A stretch of DNA of 64,000 bases from Klebsiella oxytoca NBRC 105695 (lineage in GTDB: Bacteria; Pseudomonadota; Gammaproteobacteria; Enterobacterales; Enterobacteriaceae): assembly GCF_001598695.1 (NCBI RefSeq), contig NZ_BCZK01000002.1, forward strand, positions 1-64,000. The letters run 5' to 3'. The translations under genes and the position numbers were made by a program. Shown here one piece after another: positions 18,471 through 28,524 of this stretch. The notes beneath the pieces are model-generated. The model saw nothing but the letters and a program-made list of their open reading frames with translations. It was not told where the DNA came from and searched no databases. Within the stretch, counting starts at the first letter, position 1. The number at the start of each line of letters is the position of its first letter.

Positions 18471-19202
18471 ATGAGCACTGCAATTACACGACAGATCGTT
18501 CTCGATACCGAAACCACCGGTATGAATCAGATTGGTGCGCACTATGAGGGGCATAAGATAATCGAGATCGGCGCGGTAGAGGTGATCAACCGCCGCCTGA
18601 CCGGGAACAACTTCCACGTCTATCTTAAGCCGGATCGCCTGGTGGACCCTGAAGCTTTTGGCGTCCACGGTATTGCGGACGAATTCCTCATGGATAAGCC
18701 CGTGTTTGGCGATGTTGTCGATGAGTTTCTCGATTACATCCGCGGCGCGGAGCTGGTCATCCATAACGCATCGTTCGATATCGGCTTTATGGACTATGAA
18801 TTTAGCAAGCTGAATCGCGGCATTCCGAAGACCGATACTTTTTGCAAGGTGACCGACAGCCTGGCCCTGGCGCGTAAGATGTTCCCGGGCAAGCGCAATA
18901 GCCTTGATGCTCTTTGCTCGCGTTATGAAATAGATAACAGCAAGCGAACGCTCCATGGGGCTCTGCTCGATGCCCAGATTCTGGCCGATGTTTATCTGAT
19001 GATGACCGGCGGTCAGACGACGATGGCTTTCTCTATGGAAGGGGAAGGGCAGCGGCAGGCCGGAGATACGGGAATACAGCGCGTTGTCCGGGCAGCCAGT
19101 AAGCTACGCGTAGTTTATGCCACTGATGAAGAGCTGGTGAACCATGAATCCCGCCTCGATCTGGTACAAAAGAAAGGCGGAAGCTGCCTGTGGCGGGCAT
19201 GA
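18471..19202 (+). CDS. dnaQ: DNA polymerase III epsilon subunit (3'-5' proofreading exonuclease)
   Basis: 243-aa DEDDh exonuclease. Exo I is DTETTG with Asp12 and Glu14, exo II is HNASFDIGFMDYEF, and exo III is HGALLDAQ. The C-terminal KKGGSCLWRA tail is the alpha-binding end. It proofreads for the replicative polymerase together with DnaE and HolE. The ATG at 18471 gives the E. coli start; an ATG three codons upstream is also possible. It is divergent from rnhA and followed by the tRNA-Asp gene. Confidence 0.97.
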   Translation: MSTAITRQIVLDTETTGMNQIGAHYEGHKIIEIGAVEVINRRLTGNNFHVYLKPDRLVDPEAFGVHGIADEFLMDKPVFGDVVDEFLDYIRGAELVIHNASFDIGFMDYEFSKLNRGIPKTDTFCKVTDSLALARKMFPGKRNSLDALCSRYEIDNSKRTLHGALLDAQILADVYLMMTGGQTTMAFSMEGEGQRQAGDTGIQRVVRAASKLRVVYATDEELVNHESRLDLVQKKGGSCLWRA

Positions 19203-19277
19203 TTGTGCAGTAAACGCGTTAAAAATAATCTGATGGGTGATTTTTGCAGCAAGCGATTCAAAAATGAAGAAAAAGCG

Positions 19278-19306
19278 TTGACGGAGTAGAGGGGAAACCG
19301 TAATAT
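19278..19306 (+). promoter_or_regulatory. Sigma-70 promoter of the tRNA-Asp gene
   Basis: TTGACG (19278-19283) and TATA-type TAATAT (19301-19306) are separated by exactly 17 bp. They are followed by a GC-rich discriminator (CGCC) typical of stringently controlled stable-RNA promoters, about 29 nt before the tRNA. Confidence 0.8.
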
Positions 19307-19334
19307 TCGCCTCGTTCCCAACGGAACAGTATGT

Positions 19335-19411
19335 GGAGCGGTAGTTCAGTCGGTTAGAATACCTGCCTGTCACGCAGGGGGTCGCGGGTTCGAGTCCCGT
19401 CCGTTCCGCCA
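19335..19411 (+). tRNA. aspV: tRNA-Asp (GTC anticodon)
   Basis: 77-nt cloverleaf. The acceptor stem is GGAGCGG/CCGTTCC. The D-arm is GTTCAGTCGGTTAGAAT, the anticodon loop CTGTCAC carries GTC, the T-arm contains GGTTCGAGTCC, and CCA is encoded at 19409-19411. The position after dnaQ is that of E. coli aspV. No integrated element or repeat of the tRNA 3' end follows it in this window. Confidence 0.98.
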
Positions 19412-19418
19412 CTATTCA

Positions 19419-19456
19419 GAAAGCCTGAATCAGAAATGATTCAGGCTTTCGTCGTT
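19419..19456 (+). terminator. Terminator of tRNA-Asp
   Basis: A perfect 14-bp stem (19419-19432 with 19437-19450) with a GAAA tetraloop and a following T-rich tract starts 8 nt after the tRNA. Confidence 0.88.
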
Positions 19457-19592
19457 TTAGCCTGCTGAATCATTACTCTTCCCTCTTTTCGCCAGCGAGC
19501 GGTATGCCGCATTAACGCTTTTGCTCTGAGCAGCGTGAGTTTTCTCTGGGGTCTCAGGGGCGCGTTATCGCGGGGGTTTAAGGCATAAAGAA

Positions 19593-19610
19593 AGGGAGCA
19601 CAGGCTCCCT
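19593..19610 (-). terminator. Terminator of yafV
   Basis: A 7-bp stem (19593-19599 with 19604-19610) is followed on the minus strand by TTTCTTTA, just after the yafV stop codon. Confidence 0.65.
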
Positions 19611-19622
19611 GATATGCGGTCT

Positions 19623-20393
19623 TTAATTGAGCGTGAAGGGGTCGGCATCCTGCCAGGCTGGAAACTTCTCGCGATACTCGTTCAGCGCCGTCAATGAAAG
19701 CTCTGCGTCAAGGCGAGTGGCCTGATGCGGCTCGGCGGTGGCGATAATTTCGCCCTGCGGCGTAATTATCCGACTGTCGCCCCGGTAATGGTGGCCATTG
19801 CCGTCGGTACCGACGCGATTGCATCCGGCAACATAAGCCTGATTTTCGATAGCCCTGGCCACCAGTAGCGACTGCCAGTGCGTTGAGCGTGGTGCGGGCC
19901 AGTTGGCAACATACAGCGCTAAATCGTAGTCGTTATGATTGCGCGACCAGACCGGGAAGCGCAGGTCGTAGCACACCAGCGGCAGGATCCTCCAGCCGCG
20001 CCATGCAAAAATGACCCGTTCGTTACCCGCCTGGTAATGGTGATGTTCATCCGCCATGCGGAACAGATGTCGTTTATCATAGAAATGGATTTTACCCTCG
20101 GGCTCCACCAGCAAAAAACGGTTAACGGGCCCGCGTTCCGTTTGCAGCGCCGCGCTGCCGGCAATCAGCGCATTGGTTTGCGCGGCTTTAGCTCCCATCC
20201 AGGCAACCACTTCCTCTTGCGATAGCGACTGTTTTGCCGCCTCCATCGCGAAACCGGTGGTGAACATTTCGGGTAAAACAATGAGGTCCCGCCCGGTAAT
20301 CCCTTCCAGTTGACGATCGAAATGACGCAGGTTGGCGGGACCGTCCATCCACACCAGCGGTTGTTGTAAAAGGGTAATTTTCAGTCCGGGCAC
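19623..20393 (-). CDS. yafV: Omega-amidase YafV (nitrilase family)
   Basis: 256-aa nitrilase-superfamily hydrolase with the Glu-Lys-Cys triad at Glu42 (LPEMFTTGF), Lys107 (FYDKRHLF) and Cys141 (PLVCYDLRFP). YafV acts as an omega-amidase on 2-oxoglutaramate/2-oxosuccinamate in a methionine-salvage related repair role. The length equals that of E. coli YafV. In E. coli, ivy lies between yafV and fadE; here that gene is absent and the genes are 179 bp apart. Confidence 0.95.
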   Translation of the reverse strand: MPGLKITLLQQPLVWMDGPANLRHFDRQLEGITGRDLIVLPEMFTTGFAMEAAKQSLSQEEVVAWMGAKAAQTNALIAGSAALQTERGPVNRFLLVEPEGKIHFYDKRHLFRMADEHHHYQAGNERVIFAWRGWRILPLVCYDLRFPVWSRNHNDYDLALYVANWPAPRSTHWQSLLVARAIENQAYVAGCNRVGTDGNGHHYRGDSRIITPQGEIIATAEPHQATRLDAELSLTALNEYREKFPAWQDADPFTLN

Positions 20394-20527
20394 GGTGGTA
20401 ACTCCAGCGTTGTGAAAGGAATGATAAATACTTTAACACCATATCAGCAGGCGGAGGGCTCACGGAATAGTTTGTCAAAGAAATGACAGGACGGGATATC
20501 GCTTATGGAGAACTGCCAGAAAAAAGA

Positions 20528-20546
20528 GAGGCGGGAGGCCCGCCTC
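20528..20546 (-). terminator. Terminator of fadE
   Basis: An 8-bp GC stem (20528-20535 with 20539-20546) is followed on the minus strand by a run of six Ts, just after fadE. Confidence 0.8.
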
Positions 20547-20572
20547 GATCGTGATGTGATTATTTTTTAGTT

Positions 20573-23017
20573 TTAGGCCGCTTCAATCTTGCGAACCTTC
20601 TCCGGCAGCTTTACCGGTCGGGTCGCCAGTTCATCCGGGGCGAAGTCGTCGACGTTGATGCTGCGCAGACGGCTGGTTTCAGCACGGACCAGGATGTCCG
20701 CCTCGTCCTGATTGATTAACCCTTTTGCCAGCGCGTTACGGGCCAGTTCATCAAGTCGGGTAAAGGACAGATTCTTGCCCAGCTCTTTACAGATACGCTG
20801 GTGGATAGGATCTGCCGCCATCACATCAAGCAGCGCTTCCTCCAGCAGACCGACCGGGTTATGCTCGCTCGGCGTCAGATACTGACCGCGGCCGATACGA
20901 GAACGCGTCGCGCTCGGAACCTGCAGGATTTTCGCGACTTTATGATCCAGCTTGTCTGAAGGCGCCAGGTAATGACGTCCGGTCGGGAAGATAGCCACGC
21001 GAAGCGCGCCCGCTACCAGACGATTCGGGAAGTTCACCAACAGATCGTCAATCGCCTGCTCGGCCTGATACAGCGCATCCTGCACCCCCCAGTGCACCAG
21101 CGGTAAGTCCGCTTCGTTACGCCCCTCATCGTCATAGCGTTTCAGGACCGCCGACGCCAGGTAGAGCTGGCTCAGCACATCGCCCAGACGCGCAGAAATT
21201 CTTTCACGACGCTTCAGACTACCGCCCAGTACCGCCATTGAGACATCGGACAGCAGAGCCAGGTTGGCGCTCAGGCGGTTCATATGCTGATAGTAGCGAC
21301 GAGTGGCATCGCGGGTCGGCGAGCTGCTGGTAAGGCCGCGAGTCAGGCCCAGCCAGAAACTGCGTACCTTGTTGCTTCCTACGTGGCCGATGTGTTTAAA
21401 CAGCAGCTTATCGAAAGCGTTAACGTCGTTATTCTGCGCCGCCGCCATTTCATCCAGCACGTATGGATGGCAACGAATCGCCCCCTGGCCGAAGATCATC
21501 ATGCTGCGGGTAAGAATATTCGCGCCTTCAACGGTGATGGCGATTGGCGCGCCCTGATAAGCCCGCGCCAGGAAGTTTCCGCTGCCGAGCATAATGCCTT
21601 TACCACCGGTAATATCCATTGCATCGATGATCGAGCGCTGGCCGCGGTGGGTACAGTGGTACTTCACGATTGCCGACAGTACCGCAGGTTTTTCGCCAAG
21701 CATAATGCCGTAGGTTATCAACGAGGCGGCAGCATCCATTACGTAGGCGTTGCCTGCAATACGCGCCAGCGGTTCTTCGATCCCTTCCATTTTACCGATG
21801 GAGATTTTGAACTGGCGGCGAATGTGCGCATAGGCGCCGGTGGCCATGGCGACAGACTTCAGGCCCCCGGTGGCGTTCGATGGCAGGGTGATACCGCGAC
21901 CTACGGATAAGCACTCAACGAGCATCCGCCAGCCCTGGCCGGCCATGGTCGGGCCACCGATAATGTAGTCGATAGGAACGAAAATATCTTTACCCTGGGT
22001 CGGACCATTCTGGAATGGAACGTTCAGCGGGAAATGACGACGACCGATCTCAACGCCCGGCGTGGTTGTCGGGATGAGGGCGCAGGTAATACCCAGCTCT
22101 TCTTCACCTCCCAGCAGACGGTCGGGGTCGGAGAGTTTAAATGCCAGCCCCAGCACGGTGGCGATAGGGGCAAGCGTAATATAGCGTTTGTTCCAGGTCA
22201 GACGCATACCCAGCACCTGCTGGCCTTGCCATTCGCCCATGCAGACCACGCCGGTATCCGGAATCGCGCCGGCATCTGAACCCGCTTCCGGGCTGGTCAG
22301 CGCGAAGCAGGGAATTTCCTGGCCGCGAGCCAGGCGTGGCAGATAGTGATTTTTCTGTTCTTCCGTACCGTAATGCTGCAGCAGCTCGCCCGGGCCTAAT
22401 GAGTTAGGCACGCCGACGGTAATCGCCAGAATACCGGAGACGCCCGACAACTTTTGCAGAACGCGAGCCTGTGCATAAGCGGAGAACTCCAGCCCGCCGT
22501 ACTCTTTCTTAATGATCATCGCAAAGAAGCGATGCTCTTTCAGATAAGCCCACAGCTCCGGCGGCAGATCCGCCATTTCGTGAGTGATTTCGAAGTCGTT
22601 CGCCATTCGGCAGGCTTCTTCAACCGGGCCGTCAATAAAGGCTTGTTCTTCGGCAGTCAGGCGCGGCTGCGGGTAGTTGTGCAGTTTCTGCCAGTCGGGA
22701 TTGCCGCGGAACAGATCGCCTTCCCACCATGTTGTCCCGGCATCAATTGCTTCTTTCTCGGTACGCGACATCGGCGGCATGACCTTACGGAAAGCGCGGA
22801 AGGCTGGCACTGAAATCATAGATTTGCGCATCGGCGCAAAATTGAACGGCAGTAAAAGGATTGCCAGCGGGACCAGCAGCCAGATATTCCACAGCCCTGC
22901 AATGCCGAGCGCGGCGGTCCAGAGCAGCAAAATCGCGCTGCTGAGCAGCAGACTGATTCGGTGATAGAAGAGCGCACCGAGTAAAACAACGGTTGCAACA
23001 ATACTCAAAATCATCAT
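20573..23017 (-). CDS. fadE: Acyl-CoA dehydrogenase FadE
   Basis: 814 aa, identical in length to E. coli FadE. This FAD enzyme performs the first step of fatty-acid beta-oxidation (acyl-CoA to trans-2-enoyl-CoA). Two hydrophobic N-terminal helices (about 1-60) anchor it to the inner membrane. The acyl-CoA dehydrogenase core follows, with [17 protein letters not shown] and the GGKGIMLG segment, then a long C-terminal domain specific to this family. A FadR-like operator lies about 30 bp upstream of the start, consistent with fatty-acid control. It is divergent from gmhA. Confidence 0.97.
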   Translation of the reverse strand: MMILSIVATVVLLGALFYHRISLLLSSAILLLWTAALGIAGLWNIWLLVPLAILLLPFNFAPMRKSMISVPAFRAFRKVMPPMSRTEKEAIDAGTTWWEGDLFRGNPDWQKLHNYPQPRLTAEEQAFIDGPVEEACRMANDFEITHEMADLPPELWAYLKEHRFFAMIIKKEYGGLEFSAYAQARVLQKLSGVSGILAITVGVPNSLGPGELLQHYGTEEQKNHYLPRLARGQEIPCFALTSPEAGSDAGAIPDTGVVCMGEWQGQQVLGMRLTWNKRYITLAPIATVLGLAFKLSDPDRLLGGEEELGITCALIPTTTPGVEIGRRHFPLNVPFQNGPTQGKDIFVPIDYIIGGPTMAGQGWRMLVECLSVGRGITLPSNATGGLKSVAMATGAYAHIRRQFKISIGKMEGIEEPLARIAGNAYVMDAAASLITYGIMLGEKPAVLSAIVKYHCTHRGQRSIIDAMDITGGKGIMLGSGNFLARAYQGAPIAITVEGANILTRSMMIFGQGAIRCHPYVLDEMAAAQNNDVNAFDKLLFKHIGHVGSNKVRSFWLGLTRGLTSSSPTRDATRRYYQHMNRLSANLALLSDVSMAVLGGSLKRRERISARLGDVLSQLYLASAVLKRYDDEGRNEADLPLVHWGVQDALYQAEQAIDDLLVNFPNRLVAGALRVAIFPTGRHYLAPSDKLDHKVAKILQVPSATRSRIGRGQYLTPSEHNPVGLLEEALLDVMAADPIHQRICKELGKNLSFTRLDELARNALAKGLINQDEADILVRAETSRLRSINVDDFAPDELATRPVKLPEKVRKIEAA

Positions 23018-23042
23018 AGAGAAATGCTCCCTGTCTTGTAGG

Positions 23043-23053
23043 AGGTCTGACCA
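23043..23053. promoter_or_regulatory. FadR-like operator upstream of fadE
   Basis: AGGTCTGACCA contains the perfect palindrome GGTC-T-GACC, the core of the known FadR consensus (TGGTNNGACCA). It is 26-36 bp upstream of the fadE start, where it would block transcription when acyl-CoA is low. Confidence 0.65.
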
Positions 23054-23255
23054 CTTGTGATGATATGGTTGTAGTGGATGTAATTTGTTTTAGCAATGTG
23101 TTTACAAAATAATTACAACCTTGCTCACATTGTTGTACGGAATTGCGGCACATAAAAGCAAAACGCCAGAGGATAACCGCGCCTGCGGCTTCTCGCTTCG
23201 CCGGCTATCCGGTAAACTGCCTGGGTTATCCCACCCATACTGAAGGATTATCCTC

Positions 23256-23837
23256 ATGTACCAGGATCTTATTCGTAACGAACTGAACGAAGCCGCCGAA
23301 ACGCTGGCCAATTTTCTGCAGGACGAAGCCAATATCCATGCGATTCAGCGCGCAGCGGTGCTGCTGGCGGATAGCTTTAAGGCCGGCGGTAAGGTGCTCT
23401 CCTGCGGTAATGGCGGTTCGCACTGCGATGCGATGCACTTTGCGGAAGAGCTGACCGGGCGCTATCGTGAAAATCGCCCCGGCTATCCGGCCATTGCGAT
23501 TTCAGACGTGAGCCACCTTTCTTGCGTGAGTAATGATTTTGGCTATGAATATGTTTTCTCGCGCTATGTGGAATCTGTGGGGCGTGCAGGGGACGTACTG
23601 CTGGGGATCTCCACTTCCGGAAATTCTGGTAACGTCATCAAAGCGATCGAAGCTGCCCGCGCTCAGGGCATGAAAGTTATTACCCTGACCGGTAAAGACG
23701 GCGGTAAAATGGCAGGCTCTGCGGACGTTGAAATCCGCGTACCGCATTTTGGCTATGCCGACCGCATTCAGGAAATCCATATTAAAGTGATACATATCCT
23801 GATTATGCTGATCGAAAAAGAGATGGTTAAAGCTTAA
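23256..23837 (+). CDS. gmhA: Sedoheptulose 7-phosphate isomerase
   Basis: 193-aa SIS-domain enzyme (E. coli LpcA/GmhA, 192 aa) converting sedoheptulose 7-phosphate to D-glycero-D-manno-heptose 7-phosphate, the first step in LPS inner-core heptose synthesis. Visible are [23 protein letters not shown] with catalytic Glu65, [11 protein letters not shown] for phosphate binding, and catalytic His180 in the C-terminal helix. GAAGGA precedes the ATG. It is divergent from fadE. The 209 bp after it are rich in small hairpins. Confidence 0.97.
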
Positions 23838-24046
23838 AAGGCTATTTTGTTAGCCATTTTGAACCCGGTCAGTGCTCAGACAAAACTCACCGAGTTTTGA
23901 ACGCCCTTCAGGGCGGCCCGGAGGGTGAGCGTAGCGAATCATCCTCACGTACATGAAGTACGCTCCGGTTTCTGTGCGCTGGCCGTGTCCAAACTGACAG
24001 CACCAGTAACGCCTTTTATGTTTCAGTAAGTGGTATGAGGTGATCT
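23838..24046. repeat. Hairpin-rich intergenic region after gmhA
   Basis: Small inverted repeats are seen at CGCCCT-TC-AGGGCG (about 23901-23914) and CGTAC-ATGAA-GTACG (about 23947-23961). The composition resembles the short dispersed intergenic palindromes of enterobacteria, but it does not match ERIC or REP as I know them. It probably includes the gmhA terminator and the yafJ leader. Confidence 0.35.
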
Positions 24047-24814
24047 ATGTGCGAACTGCTCGGGATGAGCGCGAATGTGCCAACTGATATTTGTTTCAGC
24101 TTTACCGGGCTGGTTCAGCGCGGTGGCGGAACCGGGCCGCATAAGGACGGCTGGGGAATTACCTTTTATGAAGGTAAAGGCTGTCGCACATTTAAAGATC
24201 CGCAGCCTAGCTTTCAATCGCCCATCGCTAAGCTGGTGCAGGAATACCCCATTAAATCCTGCTCGGTTATCGCCCATATTCGTCAGGCCAACCGCGGTAT
24301 TGTCGCGCTGGAAAATACTCATCCCTTTACCCGCGAACTCTGGGGACGTAACTGGACCTATGCGCATAACGGCCAGCTGGAGGGGTATGAGTCTCTCGAG
24401 ACGGGAAATCTGTATCCTGTCGGGGAAACCGATAGCGAAAAGGCGTTCTGCTGGCTGCTACATAGCATCACCGAACGCTATCCGGAAATGCCGGGAGACA
24501 TGGTTGAGGTTTTCCGGTTTATCGCCACGCTCGCCGGGGAGCTGCGTGAAAAAGGCGTGTTTAACATGCTGCTCTCCGATGGGCGCTACGTCATGGCGTT
24601 TTGCTCAACGAATTTATACTGGATTACGCGACGGGCACCGTTTGGCGTAGCGACGCTGCTGGATCAGGATGTCGAGATTGACTTTCAACGCGAGACCACA
24701 CCGAATGATGTGGTCACCGTTATCGCCACCCAGCCGCTGACCGGTAACGAAACCTGGCATAAAATCATGCCAGGCGAGTGGGCGCTATTTTGCCTCGGGG
24801 ACCGTGTAGTTTGA
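24047..24814 (+). CDS. yafJ: YafJ, class II glutamine amidotransferase-like protein
   Basis: 255-aa protein with an N-terminal nucleophile glutamine amidotransferase (GATase_4) domain. Cys2 follows the initiator Met ([10 protein letters not shown]), and the family motifs [23 protein letters not shown] and GETDSEKAF are present. The function of YafJ is not established; related proteins hydrolyse gamma-glutamyl compounds. GAGGTGA at 24037-24043 supports the start. Its 3' end overlaps that of yafK by 30 bp, tail to tail. Confidence 0.93.
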   Translation: MCELLGMSANVPTDICFSFTGLVQRGGGTGPHKDGWGITFYEGKGCRTFKDPQPSFQSPIAKLVQEYPIKSCSVIAHIRQANRGIVALENTHPFTRELWGRNWTYAHNGQLEGYESLETGNLYPVGETDSEKAFCWLLHSITERYPEMPGDMVEVFRFIATLAGELREKGVFNMLLSDGRYVMAFCSTNLYWITRRAPFGVATLLDQDVEIDFQRETTPNDVVTVIATQPLTGNETWHKIMPGEWALFCLGDRVV

Positions 24815-25525
24815 AGCAAGCTGTGGCTGAACGACTTCGTGGCTGAGCGGTTTGCTCACTACGTAGCGGCCATCGACTACGGAAACCACCGGCGGCTTGT
24901 GCGTCAGGCGGAAGTAATCATACCCGGGTTTCAGCTGCTTCCAGAAATCCGCGAAGTAGGAAAACTTGTGGCGCGCCATGTTGGCATCGGTCATGCGGAA
25001 AGGATAAATACTCACCTGAACGTTGGGCTGACCAAAAACTAAGGCGCCGGTGACGAACTGGAAAATCTCGTCAATGCCGGTATCGGTCATGGCGTAGCAG
25101 CCGACCGATACGCAGGCGCCGTGAATCATCAGATATTTGCCTTCGTAACCATGCGCCCGATCGTAGGCGTTCGGAAAGCCGATATTGATCGCTTTATAGA
25201 AACGACTATCGGGTTTTAACTGGTTACGGGAAACATTGTAAAAACCTTCCGGGCTTTTGAAGTCGCCCTGACGCTGCTTTGGCCCGAGACCGCCGGAGTA
25301 GTTACAAATGCGGTAGCTGTCGAGAAGCTGCCAGGTTTCGCCCATCTTGACGTAAAGATCGAGCATGCGCTCTTCTTTAAAGATCTCAATGTAGACCGGC
25401 GAGCCCATGAGCTGCTGCTTATACTCTTTGCTCATCGGCGTTGTCGAGCTGTTACTGCTAAGTAGCCCTGCGAATGAAACGCATGGCAACAGAAGCATCG
25501 CAATAAATAATGCGATTTTGCGCAT
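24785..25525 (-). CDS. yafK: YafK (DpaA/LdtF), L,D-transpeptidase-fold murein hydrolase
   Basis: 246-aa periplasmic protein with a cleavable signal ([19 protein letters not shown]) and a YkuD domain. The catalytic pair is His135 and Cys143 in [16 protein letters not shown]. In E. coli this protein releases Braun lipoprotein from meso-DAP in peptidoglycan rather than attaching it. The internal ATG at 25525 is chosen because the longer frame adds residues before a clear signal peptide. It is the left neighbour of the nqr operon, facing away from it. Confidence 0.94.
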   Translation of the reverse strand: MRKIALFIAMLLLPCVSFAGLLSSNSSTTPMSKEYKQQLMGSPVYIEIFKEERMLDLYVKMGETWQLLDSYRICNYSGGLGPKQRQGDFKSPEGFYNVSRNQLKPDSRFYKAINIGFPNAYDRAHGYEGKYLMIHGACVSVGCYAMTDTGIDEIFQFVTGALVFGQPNVQVSIYPFRMTDANMARHKFSYFADFWKQLKPGYDYFRLTHKPPVVSVVDGRYVVSKPLSHEVVQPQLASNYTVPEAK

Positions 25526-25849
25526 ACTACTTGTTCCTTGATAAAACAAATAACCACATTGCCAGGACGGCAAGAGAGACCCGAAATCAGAGTATTCTGG
25601 TTTTAGAGCGCTCACATTAGCATCACGGCATTTTTTCGCAAGCACGACGTGCTGCGTTTACGTCTGAGTTTTCCGTTATAGCGAATCCTGGGGCAAAGCG
25701 CAGTCAGAACTTTGCGTAATAGCTCGCATTTTAGAACCACTTAGTGGCGGTTTGTCTACAGGCGCCGCTCACGAAATGTTACACTTGGCCCGCTAACTGT
25801 TCAGGGTAAGAAAGGATGCTTCTCTCCCGTCTTGTGAATCACCAGGACT
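25526..25849. other. Promoter region between yafK and the nqr operon
   Basis: Gene-free spacer between divergent units. TTGTCT (25752) and TGTTAC (25777) are 19 bp apart and are a weak promoter candidate. I see no regulator site that I can name. Confidence 0.3.
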
Positions 25850-25942
25850 ATGATGTTCCTTTCTTCCTCATATATTCCATTAATTATGCTGGCCTCGGCC
25901 CGAAACCGGGGTTTAAGTAACGGATACCTGCTAACGATATGA
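25850..25942 (+). CDS. Upstream 30-aa ORF coupled to nqrA
   Basis: ATG ATG TTC... encodes 30 residues ([20 protein letters not shown] plus ten more), hydrophobic then basic, and ends in a TGA that overlaps the nqrA start as ATGA (25939-25942). A CAGGA lies just upstream (25844-25847). nqrA itself has no good ribosome site at normal distance, so its translation may depend on this ORF. No family is recognised. Confidence 0.4.
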   Translation: MMFLSSSYIPLIMLASARNRGLSNGYLLTI

Positions 25943-27282
25943 TTAAAATCACGAAAGGGCTGAATTTGCCCATAGCTGGCATGCCATCACAGCAGATTTC
26001 TTCGAAGACTGCGGTCAAGCGCGTTGCGCTGTTGGGTGAAGAGTACGTCGGTATGCGCCCATCAATGGCGGTGCGTGAAGGGGACCGGGTGCAAAAAGGT
26101 CAACTTCTGTTCGAAGATAAAAAAAATCCTGGCGTGCGTTTTACTGCACCTGCGAGTGGAACCGTCAGCGCCATTCATCGCGGCGAGCGCCGGGTTCTGC
26201 AGTCGGTCGTTATTGATGTGGATGGCGAAGAGTCCGTTCATTTTCCCCGCTATGAATTAGCCGAACTTGCCGGATTGACGCGCGAGAGCGTTCAGCAGCA
26301 GCTGCTGGAGTCCGGGCTGTGGACGGCATTTCGCACCCGCCCTTTCAGTAAAATACCTGCGCCGGGCAGCGTTCCTGCGGCCATTTTTGTCACCGCGATA
26401 GACACGAATCCGCTGGCGGCCGATCCTCAGCCAATCATTCTGGCCCAGCGCGAAGCGTTTGACGCCGGTTTGACGCTGTTGACGCGGTTGACCGACGGTA
26501 AAGTTCACGTGTGTCAGGCTGGCGGCGGCAAGCTTGGCGGGCATCCTGTCGGCCAGGTGACCTTTAATCAGTTTGCCGGTCCGCATCCGGCCGGGCTGGT
26601 GGGGACTCACATTCATTTTCTTGAGCCGGTCAGCCTGAAAAAGCAGGTCTGGCATCTTAACTATCAGGATGTTATCGCCGTCGGCAAAGTGTTCCTTGAA
26701 GGGGAGTTGTACAACGAACGCATCGTTGCTCTTGGCGGCCCGCAGGTCAAAGAGCCTCGTTTGTTAAAGACCTGCTTAGGCGCCAGCCTTGATGAACTGC
26801 TTGAAGATGAGCTGCTGGACGATGAAAACCGCATTATCTCTGGTTCAGTCCTCAGCGGAACCCATGCGTGCGGGCCTCATGCTTTCCTTGGGCGCTTTCA
26901 TTTACAGATAAGCGTTGTGAAAGAGGGGCGCGAGAAAGAGCTATTCGGCTGGGTGATGCCGGGGAAAGATAAATTCTCCATTACCCGTACCACCGTCGGT
27001 CACTTTCTGAAGCGTAAGCTATTTAATTTCTCGACGGATACCAACGGCGGCGAGCGGGCTATGGTACCGATTGGCAACTATGAGCGAGTGATGCCGCTGG
27101 ATATTCTGCCCACCATACTGCTGCGCGATTTGCTGGCGGGAGATACCGACAGCGCGCAGGCGCTGGGCTGTCTGGAACTGGATGAAGAAGACCTGGCGCT
27201 TTGCACCTACGTTTGTCCCGGCAAGTATGAATATGGTCCGGCATTGCGCAGCGTGTTAACCCAGATTGAGCAGGAAGGATAA
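25939..27282 (+). CDS. nqrA: Na+-translocating NADH:quinone reductase subunit A
   Basis: 447-aa soluble subunit, standard length. It shows the family N-terminus [20 protein letters not shown], the lipoyl-like [24 protein letters not shown] segment, [14 protein letters not shown] and [13 protein letters not shown]. NqrA caps the cytoplasmic side of the six-subunit Na+-NQR, which oxidises NADH, reduces ubiquinone and exports Na+. It is the first gene of nqrABCDEF-nqrM; nqrB starts 3 nt after its stop. The start overlaps a short upstream ORF. Confidence 0.96.
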   Translation: MIKITKGLNLPIAGMPSQQISSKTAVKRVALLGEEYVGMRPSMAVREGDRVQKGQLLFEDKKNPGVRFTAPASGTVSAIHRGERRVLQSVVIDVDGEESVHFPRYELAELAGLTRESVQQQLLESGLWTAFRTRPFSKIPAPGSVPAAIFVTAIDTNPLAADPQPIILAQREAFDAGLTLLTRLTDGKVHVCQAGGGKLGGHPVGQVTFNQFAGPHPAGLVGTHIHFLEPVSLKKQVWHLNYQDVIAVGKVFLEGELYNERIVALGGPQVKEPRLLKTCLGASLDELLEDELLDDENRIISGSVLSGTHACGPHAFLGRFHLQISVVKEGREKELFGWVMPGKDKFSITRTTVGHFLKRKLFNFSTDTNGGERAMVPIGNYERVMPLDILPTILLRDLLAGDTDSAQALGCLELDEEDLALCTYVCPGKYEYGPALRSVLTQIEQEG

Positions 27283-27285
27283 GTG

Positions 27286-28524
27286 ATGGGCTTAAAGCAA
27301 CTGTTTGACAAACTTGAGCCGCACTTTACGCACGGCGGCAAGCTGGAAAAATACTACCCGTTGTTCGAAGCGACGGCGACCCTGTTCTATACACCCGGTC
27401 AGGTGACGCGCGGAGCGGCGCACGTCAGAGACGCCATCGACCTTAAGCGGATGATGATACTGGTGTGGTTCGCCGTTTTCCCGGCGATGTTCTGGGGAAT
27501 GTATAACGTTGGTCTGCAGACCATACCGGCGCTGGCTAAATTATATAGCGCTGAACAGCTGCAGCAGGTCATCGCCGGGAACTGGCACTACAGCATTGCC
27601 CAGTGGCTGGGGGTAAACTTCACCGCTGATGCCGGCTGGCTCAGTATGATGACGCTGGGTGCGGTATTTTTCCTGCCTATCTACATCACCGTGTTTCTTG
27701 TCGGTGGGTTCTGGGAAGTCCTGTTTGCTATCGTGCGTAAGCACGAAATAAACGAAGGCTTCTTCGTGACCTCAATCCTGTTCGCGCTGATTGTACCGCC
27801 ATCGCTGCCGCTATGGCAGGCTGCGCTCGGGATCACGTTTGGCGTCGTCATGGCCAAGGAGATCTTTGGCGGAACCGGGCGTAACTTTCTCAACCCGGCG
27901 CTGGCGGGGCGGGCCTTTCTGTTCTTTGCCTGGCCGGCGCAAATTTCCGGCGATCTGGTGTGGACCGCAGCGGATGGTTTTTCCGGCGCGACGCCGCTGT
28001 CCCAGTGGGCTAGCGGCGGCGGTGAATCGCTGGTTAATGTCACAAGCGGACAGCCGGTAAGCTGGATGGATGCCTTCCTCGGCAATATTCCGGGCTCGAT
28101 TGGCGAGGTTTCGACGCTGATGATTCTGATCGGCGGCGCCATCATCATTTTCGGTCGCGTGGCTTCCTGGCGCATTGTCGCTGGGGTATTCCTCGGCATG
28201 GTGGCTACCGCGACGCTGTTTAACTTCATTGGCTCTGATACCAACCCGATGTTTGCCATGCCGTGGTACTGGCATCTGGTTCTCGGCGGTTTTGCTTTCG
28301 GCATGATGTTTATGGCGACGGATCCGGTGTCCGCGTCGTTTACGGATAAGGGTAAATGGAGCTACGGCCTGCTGATCGGCGTGATGTGCGTCCTGATTCG
28401 CGTCGTCAACCCGGCCTATCCGGAAGGGATGATGCTGGCGATCCTCTTCGCCAACCTCTTTGCGCCGCTGTTCGATTACCTGGTGGTGCGGGCCAATATT
28501 AAGCGGAGGAAGTCGCGTGGCTGA
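27286..28524 (+). CDS. nqrB: Na+-translocating NADH:quinone reductase subunit B
   Basis: 412-aa membrane subunit with about ten helices. The covalent FMN site is Thr236 within DGFSGATPL, the same residue number as in Vibrio cholerae NqrB. NqrB holds FMN and riboflavin and is central to Na+ transfer and quinone reduction. The ATG at 27286 (MGLKQLF) is chosen over the GTG one codon earlier. The last 8 bp overlap the GTG start of nqrC. An ApbE flavin transferase is needed to load the FMN, but no apbE lies nearby. Confidence 0.96.
   Translation: MGLKQLFDKLEPHFTHGGKLEKYYPLFEATATLFYTPGQVTRGAAHVRDAIDLKRMMILVWFAVFPAMFWGMYNVGLQTIPALAKLYSAEQLQQVIAGNWHYSIAQWLGVNFTADAGWLSMMTLGAVFFLPIYITVFLVGGFWEVLFAIVRKHEINEGFFVTSILFALIVPPSLPLWQAALGITFGVVMAKEIFGGTGRNFLNPALAGRAFLFFAWPAQISGDLVWTAADGFSGATPLSQWASGGGESLVNVTSGQPVSWMDAFLGNIPGSIGEVSTLMILIGGAIIIFGRVASWRIVAGVFLGMVATATLFNFIGSDTNPMFAMPWYWHLVLGGFAFGMMFMATDPVSASFTDKGKWSYGLLIGVMCVLIRVVNPAYPEGMMLAILFANLFAPLFDYLVVRANIKRRKSRG

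Noticed and set aside
19335-19456. tRNA-Asp as attachment site of an integrated island
   Set aside because: No integrase gene and no second copy of the tRNA 3' end were seen; conserved genes follow directly.
23901-23999. ERIC or REP element after gmhA
   Set aside because: The palindromes are present, but the known ERIC and REP consensus sequences do not match. It is recorded only as an unclassified hairpin region.
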